A stretch of DNA of 64,000 nucleotides from Bisporella sp. PMI_857 (taxonomy: Eukaryota > Ascomycota > Leotiomycetes > Helotiales > Helotiaceae): contig JAJSPD010000041.1 of assembly GCA_021307315.1 (NCBI GenBank), forward strand, positions 248,001-312,000, in the 5' to 3' direction. Shown here one piece after another: positions 10,860-22,150 of this stretch. Every line of letters begins with the position of its first letter. Within the stretch, counting starts at the first letter, position 1. The notes below the pieces were generated by a model. The model did no database searches, was not told where the DNA came from, and saw nothing but the letters and a program-made list of their open reading frames with translations. The translations under genes and the position numbers were made by a program.

Positions 10860-10979
10860 ATTCCTTATATATAGTCTAGCTACCAGCCTCCTCATAAAGG
10901 AGGCAATCAGAATATACAGCAGTCTACAGTACCTTTTGTTTTTGATTCAATCGTGATATCACCTCCGGAGAAACCAACA
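10860..10979 (+). mobile_element. Copia LTR remnant
   Basis: The segment ends GAGAAACCAACA and continues directly from the pol remnant. The same sequence occurs inverted at 15977-16160. The ending GTGATATCACC...GAGAAACCAACA is shared with the 202-bp solo LTR at 17038-17239, so they belong to related families. It stops 13 bases before the end of the first PTH11-like gene. Confidence 0.65.
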
Positions 10980-10991
10980 AAAACTACCCTC

Positions 10992-12523
10992 CTACGGCGG
11001 TCCGGCATCTAGTGCTGTAGCTTCTCCGTTCGTCTTTGCTATATCCTTCAGATACCCATCTCCAAGTATGTCCTCCTGGCTCTCATTATTGGTACATGAC
11101 TGTTGTTTGCTCTTTGGGGGTATGCCACTCTTCTGGCATCCTTTAAATGACTCAAGTTCATATCTGCTGATCGGTGCATTAGGGGAAGTATTGGTGGTCC
11201 TACTGAAATGCGGCCTGAAGGCATCTGAGCGGACACTACTCCCGAGCAGCCGGGGGAAATGGCGTCGAAGAAATGGCTTAAAGCTGGCAAGGCAGGCACA
11301 GATAACTCCGATACACACCTCCATAATACTAAAGTTTTATTAGCATCAAAAAATCTGTACTACTGCAGAGCCAAAAGGATACAGAAAGAATCTTACCTCC
11401 ATACTGTGGCCTCAGCCACTACCCATGTGAAATCTGCCGTTCGAACGAACTCCATAATGACCTTCATCCGAATACTACTAACGATACAAACACTCGTGGA
11501 AATTAGCTCATTTGTTCGATATGCAAACACATTAAAGAATAAGCAAACTTACAATGTTCCAGCCATAAAGATACCAGCTAATCCCACTCTCTGTTTAATT
11601 GGTAATTTCAACTTTCGTGCCAGCGCTATTGGCAGGATTAGCATCGCAATATCGGTTACGATACTTAGTGAGGCATGTGTCATGGCAATTTTAGCCACAT
11701 TGATACACTTCCCATCTGTAATCGTAATATCCCAAGTTTTGGCAATAGGTTGGCAGTTAAAAAGAAACGCGAATGACCCGAGGACAGAGTATACGGCCGT
11801 TGTTACCATAACTACCCATACCGCGATCCTAAATAGGTAGTATGGTGAGAGTCGGAGGTAGAGTAATAGTATCGATACTTTGACAAGCAGAAAAGATAAG
11901 CCGTAAAAGACCCCATTGACTACACCCATCTAATAGCACTGTTAGGAAATGCTGAAGATTGGTAAATATAACTCTCAACTAGCTTTAAACTCTAGCGAAA
12001 AGTAGCTTACCTTCAAGAAATGAGGACTGAACGTTGTGAGCGGCACGTTCCAGAGATGGACACCCATGCCGAGATTGACAGCTTTAGGGTAGATTGTTAA
12101 CAAAAACCAGTCGAATATATTATAAGTGCCTACTCACTAAGAATGGAAGTAATAACGAAGCCAATTAACAAAATCTATATTAAGCACGAGGCATAAGTAG
12201 TCGTTTTGTCTTTATACTTTTGTGGTTGACCAAAGATTCATACCCATGCCAAGATTATCGCATCTAGACCCAGTTAATTGATACACTCAATATCTTTAAT
12301 AGTAAAGAAGCTTACAGTCGTCGGACCCCACGTTGCGAACGATTATTGCCCTTGTATAAATTCGCAGAACCAAAAACAAAGTTGCTAGCGGGAACAAGAC
12401 TGCAATTGCAATAATAACTTGATATCCACGAGACTCAGGATGCTCGAAGTCCGGAATGACTCCAGGCGGAGGGGGCAAGCTGCCAACGATCTCGTCTCTC
12501 TCGGTTTTGAGTATTAAACCCAT
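10992..12523 (-). CDS. PTH11/rhodopsin-like integral membrane protein, copy 1 (7 exons)
   Basis: Exons from 5': 12316-12523, 12244-12263, 12138-12174, 12011-12081, 11553-11929, 11397-11492, 10992-11328. All have GT-AG borders, phases agree, and the sum is 1,146 nt (381 residues). It starts MGLILKTERDEIVG. Transmembrane stretches include VIIAIAVLFPLATLFLVLRI with the family's RIYTRA, then DDYAIILAW across two exons, WILLIGFVITSIL, FLLVKVSILLLYLRL, the segment ending GSFAFLFNCQPIA, and SIVTDIAMLILPIALA. This matches the fungal seven-helix rhodopsin (PTH11-related) domain, thought to act as surface receptors. Exons of 20 and 37 nt are notable. The cytosolic tail is about 110 residues. A second copy lies at 16.9-18.7 kb. 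Confidence 0.85.
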
Positions 12524-13870
12524 GGCTCTAACGAGGCAGGAAAGGCACTAAAGGCAACAAACTCGTCGGGACAGAGAAAACGGTTGATGTTAAAATATGA
12601 TTTGCTCTGGAGGGAGTGAGAAGGCAGGAGTGAAAGATGCTGGATTCGTCTTGTAGATTGGACCGCTGACGATAAATAAAGCTATACATGCGGGCAACTT
12701 GAAACGGTAGGCGATGGTAGATTCCAAAATTTGTTTATAGCCGAGACGGAGCGCTGGGGCAAGCCGCCAAGAATGGCGGATCGCCCGCTTCTTGCTAGTG
12801 GAAACCGAGGGCCTCTCGACATCGAAAACAAGGGACAGGATCAACATCGCTATGCGAATTATTGCTTTGCATATAGCACGCACATTTAACCCTGCCACAG
12901 CATGTATTTATAACTCCAATAGCAATGGGAGCGCTCTGCCACTATAACTTCATTCGTATCGTGAGGCTGATTCTCTATTCCGTCCAAAAGTCCGGGGAGG
13001 TGTGATGGGAGATGGGTACTATGCCGATCGGCTCAAATCCAGAAGCGGATGCCGGAAAATAACCACCAAATAATCACTCAAATACTTCAGTAAATACTTA
13101 ATGTATTTCGGCCCGGATTCTTGTTTAAATTCCGGCATATCAAATGTCATCATCGGCTCGGGATCCCAAAAATGCTAATCCACCCTGCCCTATAGACGAT
13201 ATGACCTACCAGCGAGTGCGCTACTCGTGTTTGGTCGTGGAAGAAATATGCCCGGAGGTCCCTAAATTGAAAAACAAGTTACCAGTTCTCAAGAACTAAG
13301 CTTCACCAAGGTTCTTTAAATAGTAACTAGATTTTAGAAGTCGTTATGGCGATGGTGTAGGGTTTTTACGAATTCTGACAGCAACCAGTGGTGATTCTCG
13401 CTTTTTTCGATGGCGACAAGCTTCTCGGTTCCACTATTGGAGATGGGTGGCGCAACCAGGCACGGCAGGAAGTCCGGAACGATGCCCCAACAATTTCAAC
13501 TTTAAAAAAATAAACGGGAAAATTATAGTGAGAGGTCCTAATCATTGGCTCGTTCAGTTCAATATGTGGCTGATAGTTCTGCGGCATTTGTCTCATTCAG
13601 CAAAAAAGGATTTCCCAGTACTCGAACCGTTTTCTGATATCTGACTATCGATAAGGATAGTCCGGATGGAGGCCCCAGCCTTCCCCGGGCGGGGATTATT
13701 AGTGGCTAGTCATTTACGAAACAGGGGAATTTTCCGTTCTCAACAGCGCATGGAGCGCCTATTAAGAATATGTCGTAGGATATCAAGATCGGGAAATTGT
13801 AGGTAACGGTATTGTCCGACGTTCGATTGAGGATTTAGTTGCATTTGGCTGCGTGTTGCAGCTTTAGATG
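12524..13870. other. Gene-free stretch with duplicated promoter and a gene relic
   Basis: The first ~150 bases upstream of the gene resemble the region upstream of copy 2 (around 18690-18800), so the promoter was duplicated with the gene. At about 13140-13190 the minus strand has a decayed match to the coding tail at 19246-19412 (VD-stop-HF versus VDWHF, then DPE). Nothing else is recognisable. Confidence 0.5.
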
Positions 13871-14521
13871 CTAATAGTGCCTTCCGACCATACGAGAAGC
13901 ACTTCTCATATCTATGAAATAGTCACCATATGATGGACACATTGAAGCCAGATCAGCTACGTGAAAGAACGGTGGAAGGCATGAGATTTTCAGCCTTAAG
14001 CAGAAATTTGTATCCATAGCAATTTCTATCCAGGTACAAACTGTGATAAAGGGCGCGGTGGAGGCTGATGGGCTTGATCGTGAGATACGGAGTGCAAGAA
14101 GTTGGATACCATGATGGGAGGTGCGCCTGCCAAATACGGTAAAGCGCACCTCGACAACTGCACCAAAGCTGGACCACCGGTTATCACTTCCACGTTCACA
14201 ATGAAATAATGAAAATACAACTAGAGCGGCGTTTGAACAAAACTGTGGTCCAAGATAAGGTTGAGCCTCTGGTTGAACATCGGCTTATAGAACGGACGCA
14301 ACTCCAGCGGATTATCAGCGACTTTTCCAAGGGCATGTGCCCCGAAGCTATCGTCGCTCAGAAGGTCTCTGCTACTAACCATATGAATGCGCTCGCCTCT
14401 TGAAAAGAGGCGCAAACTCGCAAGCCGCGCTCTGCTCCAGCTTCCAGAGATCCACTCAGGAGGAAACTCCTGTTCCAGCTCTTGACCTATCCCCACCGCC
14501 TCGTAAGTTTCCCCTCGTCTG

Positions 14522-15120
14522 CTAAAAAACCCAGTGCATATTCTGGAGAGAATTGCCGTAGTAGCCACCTTGAGCATTGAAATTGGCTTTTTTCTCAAGT
14601 AGCAGCTTTACTACTGTCTTGCGGCCATTATATGATGCAGCCTGGAGAGCATTGCTGTAGTAGCCACTTTCGCATTGACATTGGCTCCTTTCTCAAGTAG
14701 CAGCTTTACTATCGCCTTGTCGCCATTATATGATGCAGCCTGGAGAGCATTGCCGTAGTAGCCACCTTGAGTATTGACATTGGCTTCTTTCTCAAGTAGC
14801 AGCTTCACTATCACTTTATAGCCTCTGGATGAAGCAACCTGGAGATCGTTGCCGTACTTGCCACCTTCAGCATTAACATTGGCTTCTTTCTCAAGTAGCA
14901 GCTTTACTATCATCTCGTCGCCACCAGCTGAAGCAGCCTGGAGAGCACTGCCGTGATAGCCGCTTTCAGCATTGACATCGGCTTCTTTCTCAATTAGCAG
15001 CTTCACTATCGCCTTGTAGCCATAAAGTGAAGCAGCCTGGAGAGCATTGCCAAAGATGCCATTTTGAGTGATCACATCAGCTCTTTCTGAAGTAGCAGCT
15101 TTACTATCGCCTTACAGGTC
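14522..15120 (-). pseudogene. Ankyrin-repeat fragment, frameshifted twice
   Basis: Five to six ankyrin repeats of the form GNALQAAS-x-GYKAIVKLLLEKEANVNA are legible. The frame breaks near 15086 (LLLQKE into ADVITQNG) and near 14678 (ANVNAK into GGYYSNALQ). The last repeat ends NMHWVF-stop at 14522. The style of repeat is that seen at the C-terminus of fungal NACHT/ankyrin proteins, but no NACHT domain is present here. A remnant. Confidence 0.75.
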
Positions 15121-15854
15121 TGGCTAGGCAAGCTGTACAGACTGACAATAGCGACGAGGATAGTGAGAATGATCTCACAGAAGGAGATGTACATTTCCAA
15201 GCAGCCCCAGGCGCACCGAAGCCCAAACGGTCTATCGCTATTAGGGCACCAAAGCGAAGTGGCAGCTGAGGGAGAAGATTTCAGCGTTCGCCCACCACGA
15301 CGCACGCGAAAGTCCAGTGCGAAGGCCAAGGAGAATGAAGAAGCTCAGGATGTATTCGGTACGGGGAGATTGGATGGAAGAGTTGGTACCGGAAAACATT
15401 AAGAACAAATGAACGAGCAGACCGGCATACGAAGTACTCAAAACTCTACTAAAGAATGGATGAAGCAGGATAACGTGGCCATTGGATCGGCGAATATTCG
15501 GCTATCTCAATTATGATCAAATTTGCGAGCCAATCACATCATCCGAAACAGCACAAAACTCATTCCTAAAAGTTTGTCGCATGTCGCAATAAAGATCACT
15601 CTCTGAAAGCATCTCGATGAACGACCAATTCGAATTCTCACTTTCAGCCACTAAGTCCGTGCACCCCCATTCCGATATCCCCCATTCCGATCGGCCAAAA
15701 TAAGGATTTTCCAGAACACCAGCTCCACCAAGGGTCCCAATACACTTACCACGGGGGCGGATACGGATACGCCCCGCTACAGCGGCTACATGCCTGAAGC
15801 TACAGAGGCTACAAGCCTGAAGCTTCAGCAGCTACAGGCTTAAACCTACAACAG
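15121..15854. other. Unassigned stretch
   Basis: The plus strand has two overlapping frames of biased composition (around 15130-15400, rich in D/E then R/K: PPRRTRKSSAKAKE) that may be a frameshifted coding remnant. Around 15770-15845 a degenerate tandem run of GCTAC...CCTGAAGCT-type units occurs. No family recognised. Confidence 0.35.
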
Positions 15855-16160
15855 CTACTGTAATAGTAAGAGGGCAGCAGAAGGGATTGCAATATAACAG
15901 GTGAGACACGTAACAAGTGCTGTGGTTGTAACAGTGATGTATTGATATCAGAAGTATGCTTGTAAGTTGTTGGTTTCTCCGGGGGTGATATCACGATCGA
16001 ATCAAAAACAAAAGGTACTGTAGACTGCTGTATATTCTGACTGCCTCCTCTATGAGGAGGCTGGTAGCTAGACTATATATAAGGATTGAATGTGGTCAAA
16101 GCAATAGCTAGCGTGTCTCAGGTGTCGCACTGAAGTTACCCCGTGATTGTACCGACAATT
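15855..16160. mobile_element. Nested LTR pieces: family B fragment plus inverted copia 3' end
   Basis: 15855-15976 matches the first ~110 bp of the LTR at 4679-4978. It is cut at 15977 by TGTTGGTTTCTCC, the reverse complement of the copia end at 10780-10979, which continues to about 16160. So a copia element inserted into an older LTR and was later truncated. Confidence 0.7.
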
Positions 16161-16891
16161 TCTGTACCGATATCCGCCGCCCAAAGTGGGTAGAAAAGTT
16201 CGTCGGTCGGATCAGTACCTAACACAAACGACATCCAGCGCTCTGCTCACCAAGGAAGGCATGTTAGTCTGAATTAAGGTTCAATTCTCTACCCTGGCCA
16301 AGCTTTTCTCTACCCTGGGCCAACTGGAACCCGTATAATGTCTCATTTCGAAGAGTAGCTACCCAAGCATTGTCCTCTTCGTTCCCATACAACAGATGTC
16401 GCTGATCACTGGGACGCATTACTGATCTTTGATGAGGCCGAGTCATTTCTCCGCCAACGAAGTATGACCAGCACCACAATTCTCTGATCGCGTTCTTCTT
16501 GCGCAAGCATAAATATTATTGAGAGATCACGATTCTTACTACTAAACGAGTCAGAGACTTTGATGCCGCTGTACGCAGTAGAATACACGTTTGTATATCC
16601 TATGGCAATCTAAGCCTAGATAACTAGAAAAAAGATCTGGGATAAGTTTTAGGAGAAGGAAAGCACAGAGAGCGAGGAAAGGTTTTGCAGTGCCAGTGAA
16701 CTTTAGGATCTAGTAGACTATAACCACAATAGCGCATTTTCGCTCTTTGCCCGCGAAGCCCTCCCGAAATCTATTAACCCTCAAACAGAATATCTCCACG
16801 ACCGCGTGAGAGTCGAATCATAAAATAAAAATATCTGCCTTTGTCACTCCATTCCTCGTTTCCTTATAATACACTAGTGCAATTCCCTCCT
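16161..16891. other. Gene-free stretch
   Basis: Only short frames without recognisable motifs; no repeat match to the rest of the window was noticed. Confidence 0.4.
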
Positions 16892-18684
16892 TCAGAATTC
16901 TTTACGAGACACTGGTGGAATGTCCGAGCGGTTCGACCGAAAACTACACTTCTGCGAAACTGGCCCGGCGTCTGATGTTATAGTCATCCCATTCCCTGAT
17001 TTATCGTTTGGGTGCCCATCTCCGAGTATATCCTCCTTGTTGGTTTCTCTCGGGGTGATATCACGATATTGGTGAATAATTAACACATTAGAATAGAACG
17101 ATTGATTGATGCATGCCCCCTCTAAGAGGGAGCAACTATTCTATTAAATAGTAGACAAAAGTGGAGTATATTACCCCTGATTCAGAGCTCAGCTAGAAAG
17201 GGGTAAGTGTTGATATGATCATGTGATGTTATACCAACACTCCTGGCTCTCATTGTGGGTGACTGTCTGCTGTTTGTTCGTTCGGAGCAAGCCACTCTTC
17301 CAGCGTCCTTCTCGCGAGTCAAGTTCGTATCCCCCGGTGGATGTAGTAGGAACCGTATTAGTGGTCCTCTTACCGGAATACGGTCCGTATGTCTCTGAGT
17401 GGTAGCTACTCCCAATCAACTTTGGGAAGTGGCGTCGAAGAAATGGTTTAAAGGTGGGAAGGCATGCACAAATAACTCCGATACACATCTCCATGATACT
17501 AGAGTTTTATTAGCATCAAAAACCGTAGTATTGCAAGGAAAAAAGGAGATAGAAATGGTCTTACGTCCACACTGAGTTATCAGCGCCTACCCATGTGAAA
17601 TCTGGTGAACGAATGAGATCCGCAATGGTCTTCAGCCGAATACCACTAACGATGCAAACACTCGTGGAAATTAGCTCCTTTGTTTTATTTACAAGCGAAT
17701 AAATAATGAGCAAGCTTACAGTGTTCCAGTCATGAAGAGACCAGCTAATGCCACTTTCTGTTTCAATGGCAATTTCAACTTCCGCACCAGCGTTATTGGT
17801 AGGATCAGCATCGCAATATCGGTTACGATAGTTAGTGAACCATGAGTCATGAGAATTTTGGTTACATCGATACATTTCCCATCTAGAGTAACATCCCAGT
17901 TTTTGGCAATTGGTTGGCAGTTGAAAAGAAATTCGAATGACCCGAGGATAGAGTATACGATCGTTGCTATCATGACTACCCATACCGCGATCCTAAATGG
18001 CCGATATGGCGAGAGTCGGAGGTAGAGTAACAGTATCGATACTTTGACGCTCAGAAAGGACAAGCCGTAGAAGACTCCTTCAATTGCACCTAGCTAATAA
18101 AAACGTTAGAGAATGCTAAAGACCGGCCTATAAAGATCCTAACTAGGACTAGATTCGAGCAACAGGTAACTTACCTTCAAAAAATGCATGAACGTTGTAA
18201 GCGGTATATTCCAAAGGTGGACACCCAGGCCGAGATTGACTACTTTAGAATAGATAGTTAACAAAAGACCAGCCGAATATATTCAAGTGCCCACTTACAT
18301 ATAAAGGAAATAACAACGTAGGCAACCAAAAAAATCTATATCAAACAGGAGGCATAAGTATTCGTTCTATCTTTAAATTTTGTGGTTTATCGAAAATTCA
18401 TACCCATGCCAAAATCACCGCATCTAGACCCAGTTAATTCAACACACTCACTATCTCTGACAGCAAGGAAGCTTACAATCGTCAGGCCCCATATAGCAAA
18501 CGATTTTCGCCCTTGTATAAATTCGCAGACATAGAACAAAAGTTGCCAGCGGGAACAAAACTGCAGTTGCAATAACAACCCGATATCCAAGAGACTCAGG
18601 ATGCTCAAAGTTCGGAATGACTCCAGGCGGAGGGGGTAATGCCCCAACAATCTCTTCTCTCGCAGTATTGAGTATCAAACCCAT
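16892..18684 (-). pseudogene. PTH11/rhodopsin-like membrane protein, copy 2, last exon broken by a solo LTR
   Basis: The exon plan equals copy 1: 18477-18684, 18404-18423, 18299-18335, 18175-18242, 17720-18093, 17565-17660, and a last exon 17498 to 16892 holding an insertion. Exon lengths match except for single-codon differences. Without the LTR and one target repeat the coding length is 1,203 nt (400 residues) and the frame is intact through VSRKEF-stop. With the LTR, translation ends after HNESQE plus six LTR-encoded residues (CWYNIT), losing about 48 residues of cytosolic tail. The seven-helix part is untouched, so a truncated protein could still be made. Residues differ from copy 1 at many positions. 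Confidence 0.85.
17038..17239. mobile_element. Solo LTR with target duplication CTCCT in the PTH11-like gene
   Basis: A 202-bp block runs TGTTGGTTTCTCTC...ATACCAACA, flanked by CTCCT at 17033-17037 and 17240-17244. The uninterrupted sequence in copy 1 (SQEDILGDG) shows the empty site. Confidence 0.92.
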
Positions 18685-19245
18685 GGCTTGACCCTAATGA
18701 GGCAGAAAGGACACTGAGGACAACAGATTCGTCAAGGACAGAGAATTGTGTTGATATGAGATATAATTTACTCTGGAGCGAAAGATGCCGGATTCATCTT
18801 CGATTTCGATCTCATATAAATATAGCTTATTTTATTAAGTGTGCCGAAATTTTCCGAGTGTTAGATAGCCAGTCAGATATCAGGAAATGGCTGGAGTGGT
18901 CGGAGTACTTATTCGCTAAAATAAATGCACTGAACAATTCCACATACAGGAACTGGCCAACGGGATGTGAGTGGCTTTTGCTTTTTATTCCCGTCTCCCT
19001 GTGCTACCTACCAACCGAGCCGACCTCATTTTCTCGGGATGACTTCCCCGCAAGCCTTGTTTGAGCCACCTCTCCGCTTGTGGACACGGCGCCTTTCTCG
19101 TCATCGCGAATAAGGCCATAATCGACGTTTCCGCCTCTAGGGGAGGTATTGCAAGGAGATGGCACTGCGCTGATGGGCAATCTAGGAAGAGGATACTGAA
19201 AAAGAATCTCTGATGAGTTCCGGCCGGGTTTCGCGCCATTATGTC

Positions 19246-19412
19246 TCATGGTACGGAGGCAGCTTCATTGTCATCGGCATCGGGATCCCCAAAATGCCAA
19301 TCTACCGCGTCCTGCTCTTCCTGCGTCCCTTGTCCGTAATTATCTTCTGAGACAGCTGTATCGCGGCGAGCGTAATGATGCCAACCGTGGCAGCGGAGAG
19401 GAGTGATCAACT
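19246..19412 (-). pseudogene. C-terminal exon of an unidentified gene
   Basis: The minus strand reads a clean acidic tail ending GQGTQEEQDAVDWHFGDPDA, then DDNEAASVP and stop. It is preceded by a possible AG acceptor near 19413. A decayed copy lies at about 13140-13190, in the same position relative to the first PTH11-like gene. That similarity between two loci argues it was protein-coding. The rest of the gene is not found; upstream lies a LINE insertion at 19495. Confidence 0.45.
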
Positions 19413-19494
19413 GGTGCTAGGAGGGTCGTTAGTTGTCGGTCCAAACGGTATTGCAATACTTTGTGATGATAGACGTTGTTGTTGTTATTCTCTA

Positions 19495-20500
19495 GTAGTA
19501 GTAGTAGTAGTTTATTGCGCCCGGCTAAGCCTAAAGGGCCCTATTCTATATTACATAATACACTTCCTTCGGTGTTTCTAATGCCTCCTGAAACCCATAC
19601 AGAACTGCTTCTATTTATATTTTCCAATTTCAGTAACACATATTCAACGTGGTCTCGTGCGTAGTTAGTAGCAAGTTAACTTGAAGTTCATTCCTCCAAG
19701 TGTTCAATGTCCTATTGTCGGCGACTGAAGCGAGACCTGCTGGGGACACGAGGGTGCTGGGGGTTAGTCGGGGTGAGAGAATGAGATGGGATTTACTGTT
19801 GTGAGGTGTTGACTGCCTGTTCTATCTCCGTGTCCAAACGTCCTGTGGCAATAGCGAACTTGATCGTTGTTCGAACCGCGTCTATATTTGGTGTCCATTT
19901 CTCCGGGTCAGATGGAGCTTTCCCTCCCAGGTAGAAGGAGAGGTTGCCTCTTGGCAAACTTGATCGTTGTTCGAACTGCGTCTATATTTGGTGCCCATTT
20001 CTCCGGGTCAGATAAGGCTTTTCCTCCAAGGTAGAAGGAAAGGTTGTTTCTTCTTGTGTCTGTCTGTGCTAACATTTGCGTACGATATGTGTCCCATCTC
20101 GTGCATCGGAAAAGAAAGTGCTGGACGCTTTCTGTAGCCTGTCCGCAAGCACATTGGTCTGATTCCGCCGCTTCAATACGATGAAGGTACCCGTTCAGAT
20201 GTATCATTCCTGTACGGAGCTGTGCTAACACGCTCACTTCTTTCCGATTAAGACCGTCATATAAAGTACGAGTATGTTTTCCTGGCAGTGCAGTATCTAT
20301 TTCCTTAGAGTACTTTCCTACTGTGTCGGGTAGTGTTCTTGTTGCTCTTTCTGCATTTCTTTCTGCATTTCTTTTGCTTATGGTTGTGGATTTAGCTTGA
20401 TAGCATTGCTTTTGCGGTATTCGGCCTGGTTCGGTGGCTTGTTGTGCGGCTTCTTTTGCTTTTTTGCTTAGTTCGAGGCTTTCTTGAGATGGGATCCATT
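19495..20500 (-). mobile_element. 5'-truncated LINE (Tad-like) 3' end
   Basis: The minus strand encodes the end of a LINE ORF2: from WIPSQ (about 20495, where RNase H would lie) through TRTLYDGLNRKEVSVLAQLR and a Cys-rich CACGQ...HFLFRCTRW segment typical of the ORF2 C-terminus. A 3' UTR follows, ending GGCTTAGCCGGGCGCAATAAA and a (CTA)n tail at 19495-19510. The ORF carries a tandem duplication of about 100 bp (19856-19955 with 19959-20055) that breaks its end. The plus-strand LINE piece at 50220-50509 is the same family. Confidence 0.8.
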
Positions 20501-20593
20501 AATCAACTCGGTCAGTGCCTTGTTCTGTCCATTGGCCGTTGTGCTCGTCTTTCCGATCACTGGTCGATTTGTAGTTGTAGTGGCTGCTGCCAA

Positions 20594-20779
20594 TCATTCT
20601 GCAACCGTCGCTGCAGATGTTCGGGTTCTCGTGTGCCCTTGGTCCTTGGGCTGAGGCGTGATTACAGGTCGAGTCGGTCGGTATTCACCAGAGGCCGTTG
20701 CTACGTGAATTGTCTTCTCTGGTCCGCTGTCATTGCTCTCGTCTTCCTCCACAAGGAGCATGACCTTTTCTTGTTCCAT
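20594..20779 (-). other. Short open frame of unknown identity
   Basis: A 61-residue frame begins MEQEKVMLLVEEDESNDSGP and is rich in charged residues and T/P. It lies next to the LINE 3' end and could be the start of another retroelement ORF1, but no motif supports that. Confidence 0.25.
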
Positions 20780-21285
20780 GTTTTGGTACGTTCACGACGC
20801 GACTGACGCGTCGGCCCTGGGTCTAACTTCAACCATCTCCGCACCACCCTAACCTTCCTCCTTGATGTAACTTCGAATGCTCTGAACTTGAATGTCTTCC
20901 TTTAGTGACTCAAAATCCGTCCATTGGCCGATTCTTCTGTCGATCTGGGGACAAAGTCCCCAGGCACATTACATCAGCTCGAGCTGAGTACTGCCAGATT
21001 AGCCGCGAGTGGCATTCGTGGCTTGGCTTTGCTTTGTATCTTAGAGGCCGGGCAGGTGCTTGTGAAGCTGCGTAGATGAAGCGGAAAGAGTTGTCTGATG
21101 TTCGTCACAACCGAGTAGCCAAGAAAGCAGCGTTTAGATTAGGAGATAGACTTGATTAGTGGCTGAGATCTCACGTCGAGTAACTTGTTTATTTGTGTAA
21201 AGTATCTGACTACCCAATTACCATTTCGCAGGTCCAGACCGCAGCTGGCTATCGTGTGATAAGTTGGGCTGCCTACCCTAGCCAC

Positions 21286-21426
21286 TTAACCCTGAGAATT
21301 CTCCTCAGCCTCCGCATCCGCCTGCTCCTGAGCTTCAGCTTCTGCCGCTTCCTCTGCCTCCGCAGCTTGGTCTGCCTCGTATTGCTCCTCCACTATCTCC
21401 TCGAAATGGTCGTCGAAATAGCCCAT
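21286..21426 (-). CDS. Small acidic Ala/Glu-rich open frame
   Basis: A 46-codon frame MGYFDDHFEEIVEEQYEADQ continues into an A/E/Q repeat, ending ENSQG. A helical, strongly acidic peptide is predicted. It may be a first exon left behind by rearrangement. No family recognised. Confidence 0.3.
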   Translation of the reverse strand: MGYFDDHFEEIVEEQYEADQAAEAEEAAEAEAQEQADAEAEENSQG

Positions 21427-22150
21427 CTTTAGAGTAGGTGTCTGCTCTCGATGCTTGTGTTTCGTTCGGATGAAGATAGGGCTGTTTTATATTAGGCGGT
21501 GAAATAGATATTGAAGGGCAGGTATTACCATATATCTATATTCTTAGCAATTTCTCGACAGCAGCCTCTTTGTGAGCAAACTAGTGTGTTTAAGGTGTAG
21601 ATGTACTCCGTAGGCTTGCGAGCGATAAACAGATTGTACGTAGTAAGCTTGAGAGGTCTTTGGGGGTTCCAATACATGTACCCCCTGGGTTACCTCAGTC
21701 CCTCATACGTTCGCTTATTATTAACGCTAGTCTACTTTGAGGCATGCTTACCTCAGCTTTTATGGCGAACGTCTGAGTTGTTAATTTGGTGAGCGCAATA
21801 TTAGGAAGCGAGGTTTTGCTGTAAACAACACCAAAAGGACGCGAATGCGATATTTACACGATGTCAATTCTCAACACCACAACGCGTTTATCAAAAATCC
21901 AGCTCCACCATTTTGTGCGCCTTGAAGTCCTGTTTATAAACCTGCTCTCGTTTTAAGAATTGATCCAGATTTGAGGTAGTTATGTGTACCGAGCGACTGC
22001 GTCTCTCCACCTCTCCAAATGGCCGTCGCCTTCTAAAGCACCAATCATGGGATGAAATCAATGCTAACTTGGTGTATATCATCCAGGGGCCTATTAGATT
22101 GATGTATATCGATTTTAATCCTCAAGTCCACGTTATCGCCGCGTTTCATC

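Larger units (their letters stand above)
8765..10879 (+). pseudogene. Ty1/copia pol remnant (reverse transcriptase and RNase H), interrupted
   Basis: From PKPQPDFTSSRQKELDG onward this matches the copia element at 41-43 kb nearly residue for residue. It has the RT segment, the active-site GLQTDDTLIA (copia usually YVDD) and LLPLYGVPEAGTHW. A frame change near 8905-8935 and a MITE at 9532-10103 split it. After the MITE the frame continues through TFTDASFANN (RNase H), then shifts near 10545. It reaches the tail RLMIDIMAIRQSYERREI...WITGDSNPADSMTK, ending about 10870. Gag, protease and integrase are absent upstream, so it is 5'-truncated. Confidence 0.85.

Noticed and set aside
11549..12523. 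Reading the PTH11-like exons as separate short genes
   Set aside because: Splice sites, phases and the matching plan of the second copy show a single seven-exon gene.
13366..14220. Several overlapping frames of 60-90 codons
   Set aside because: They overlap on both strands without motifs and are probably chance.
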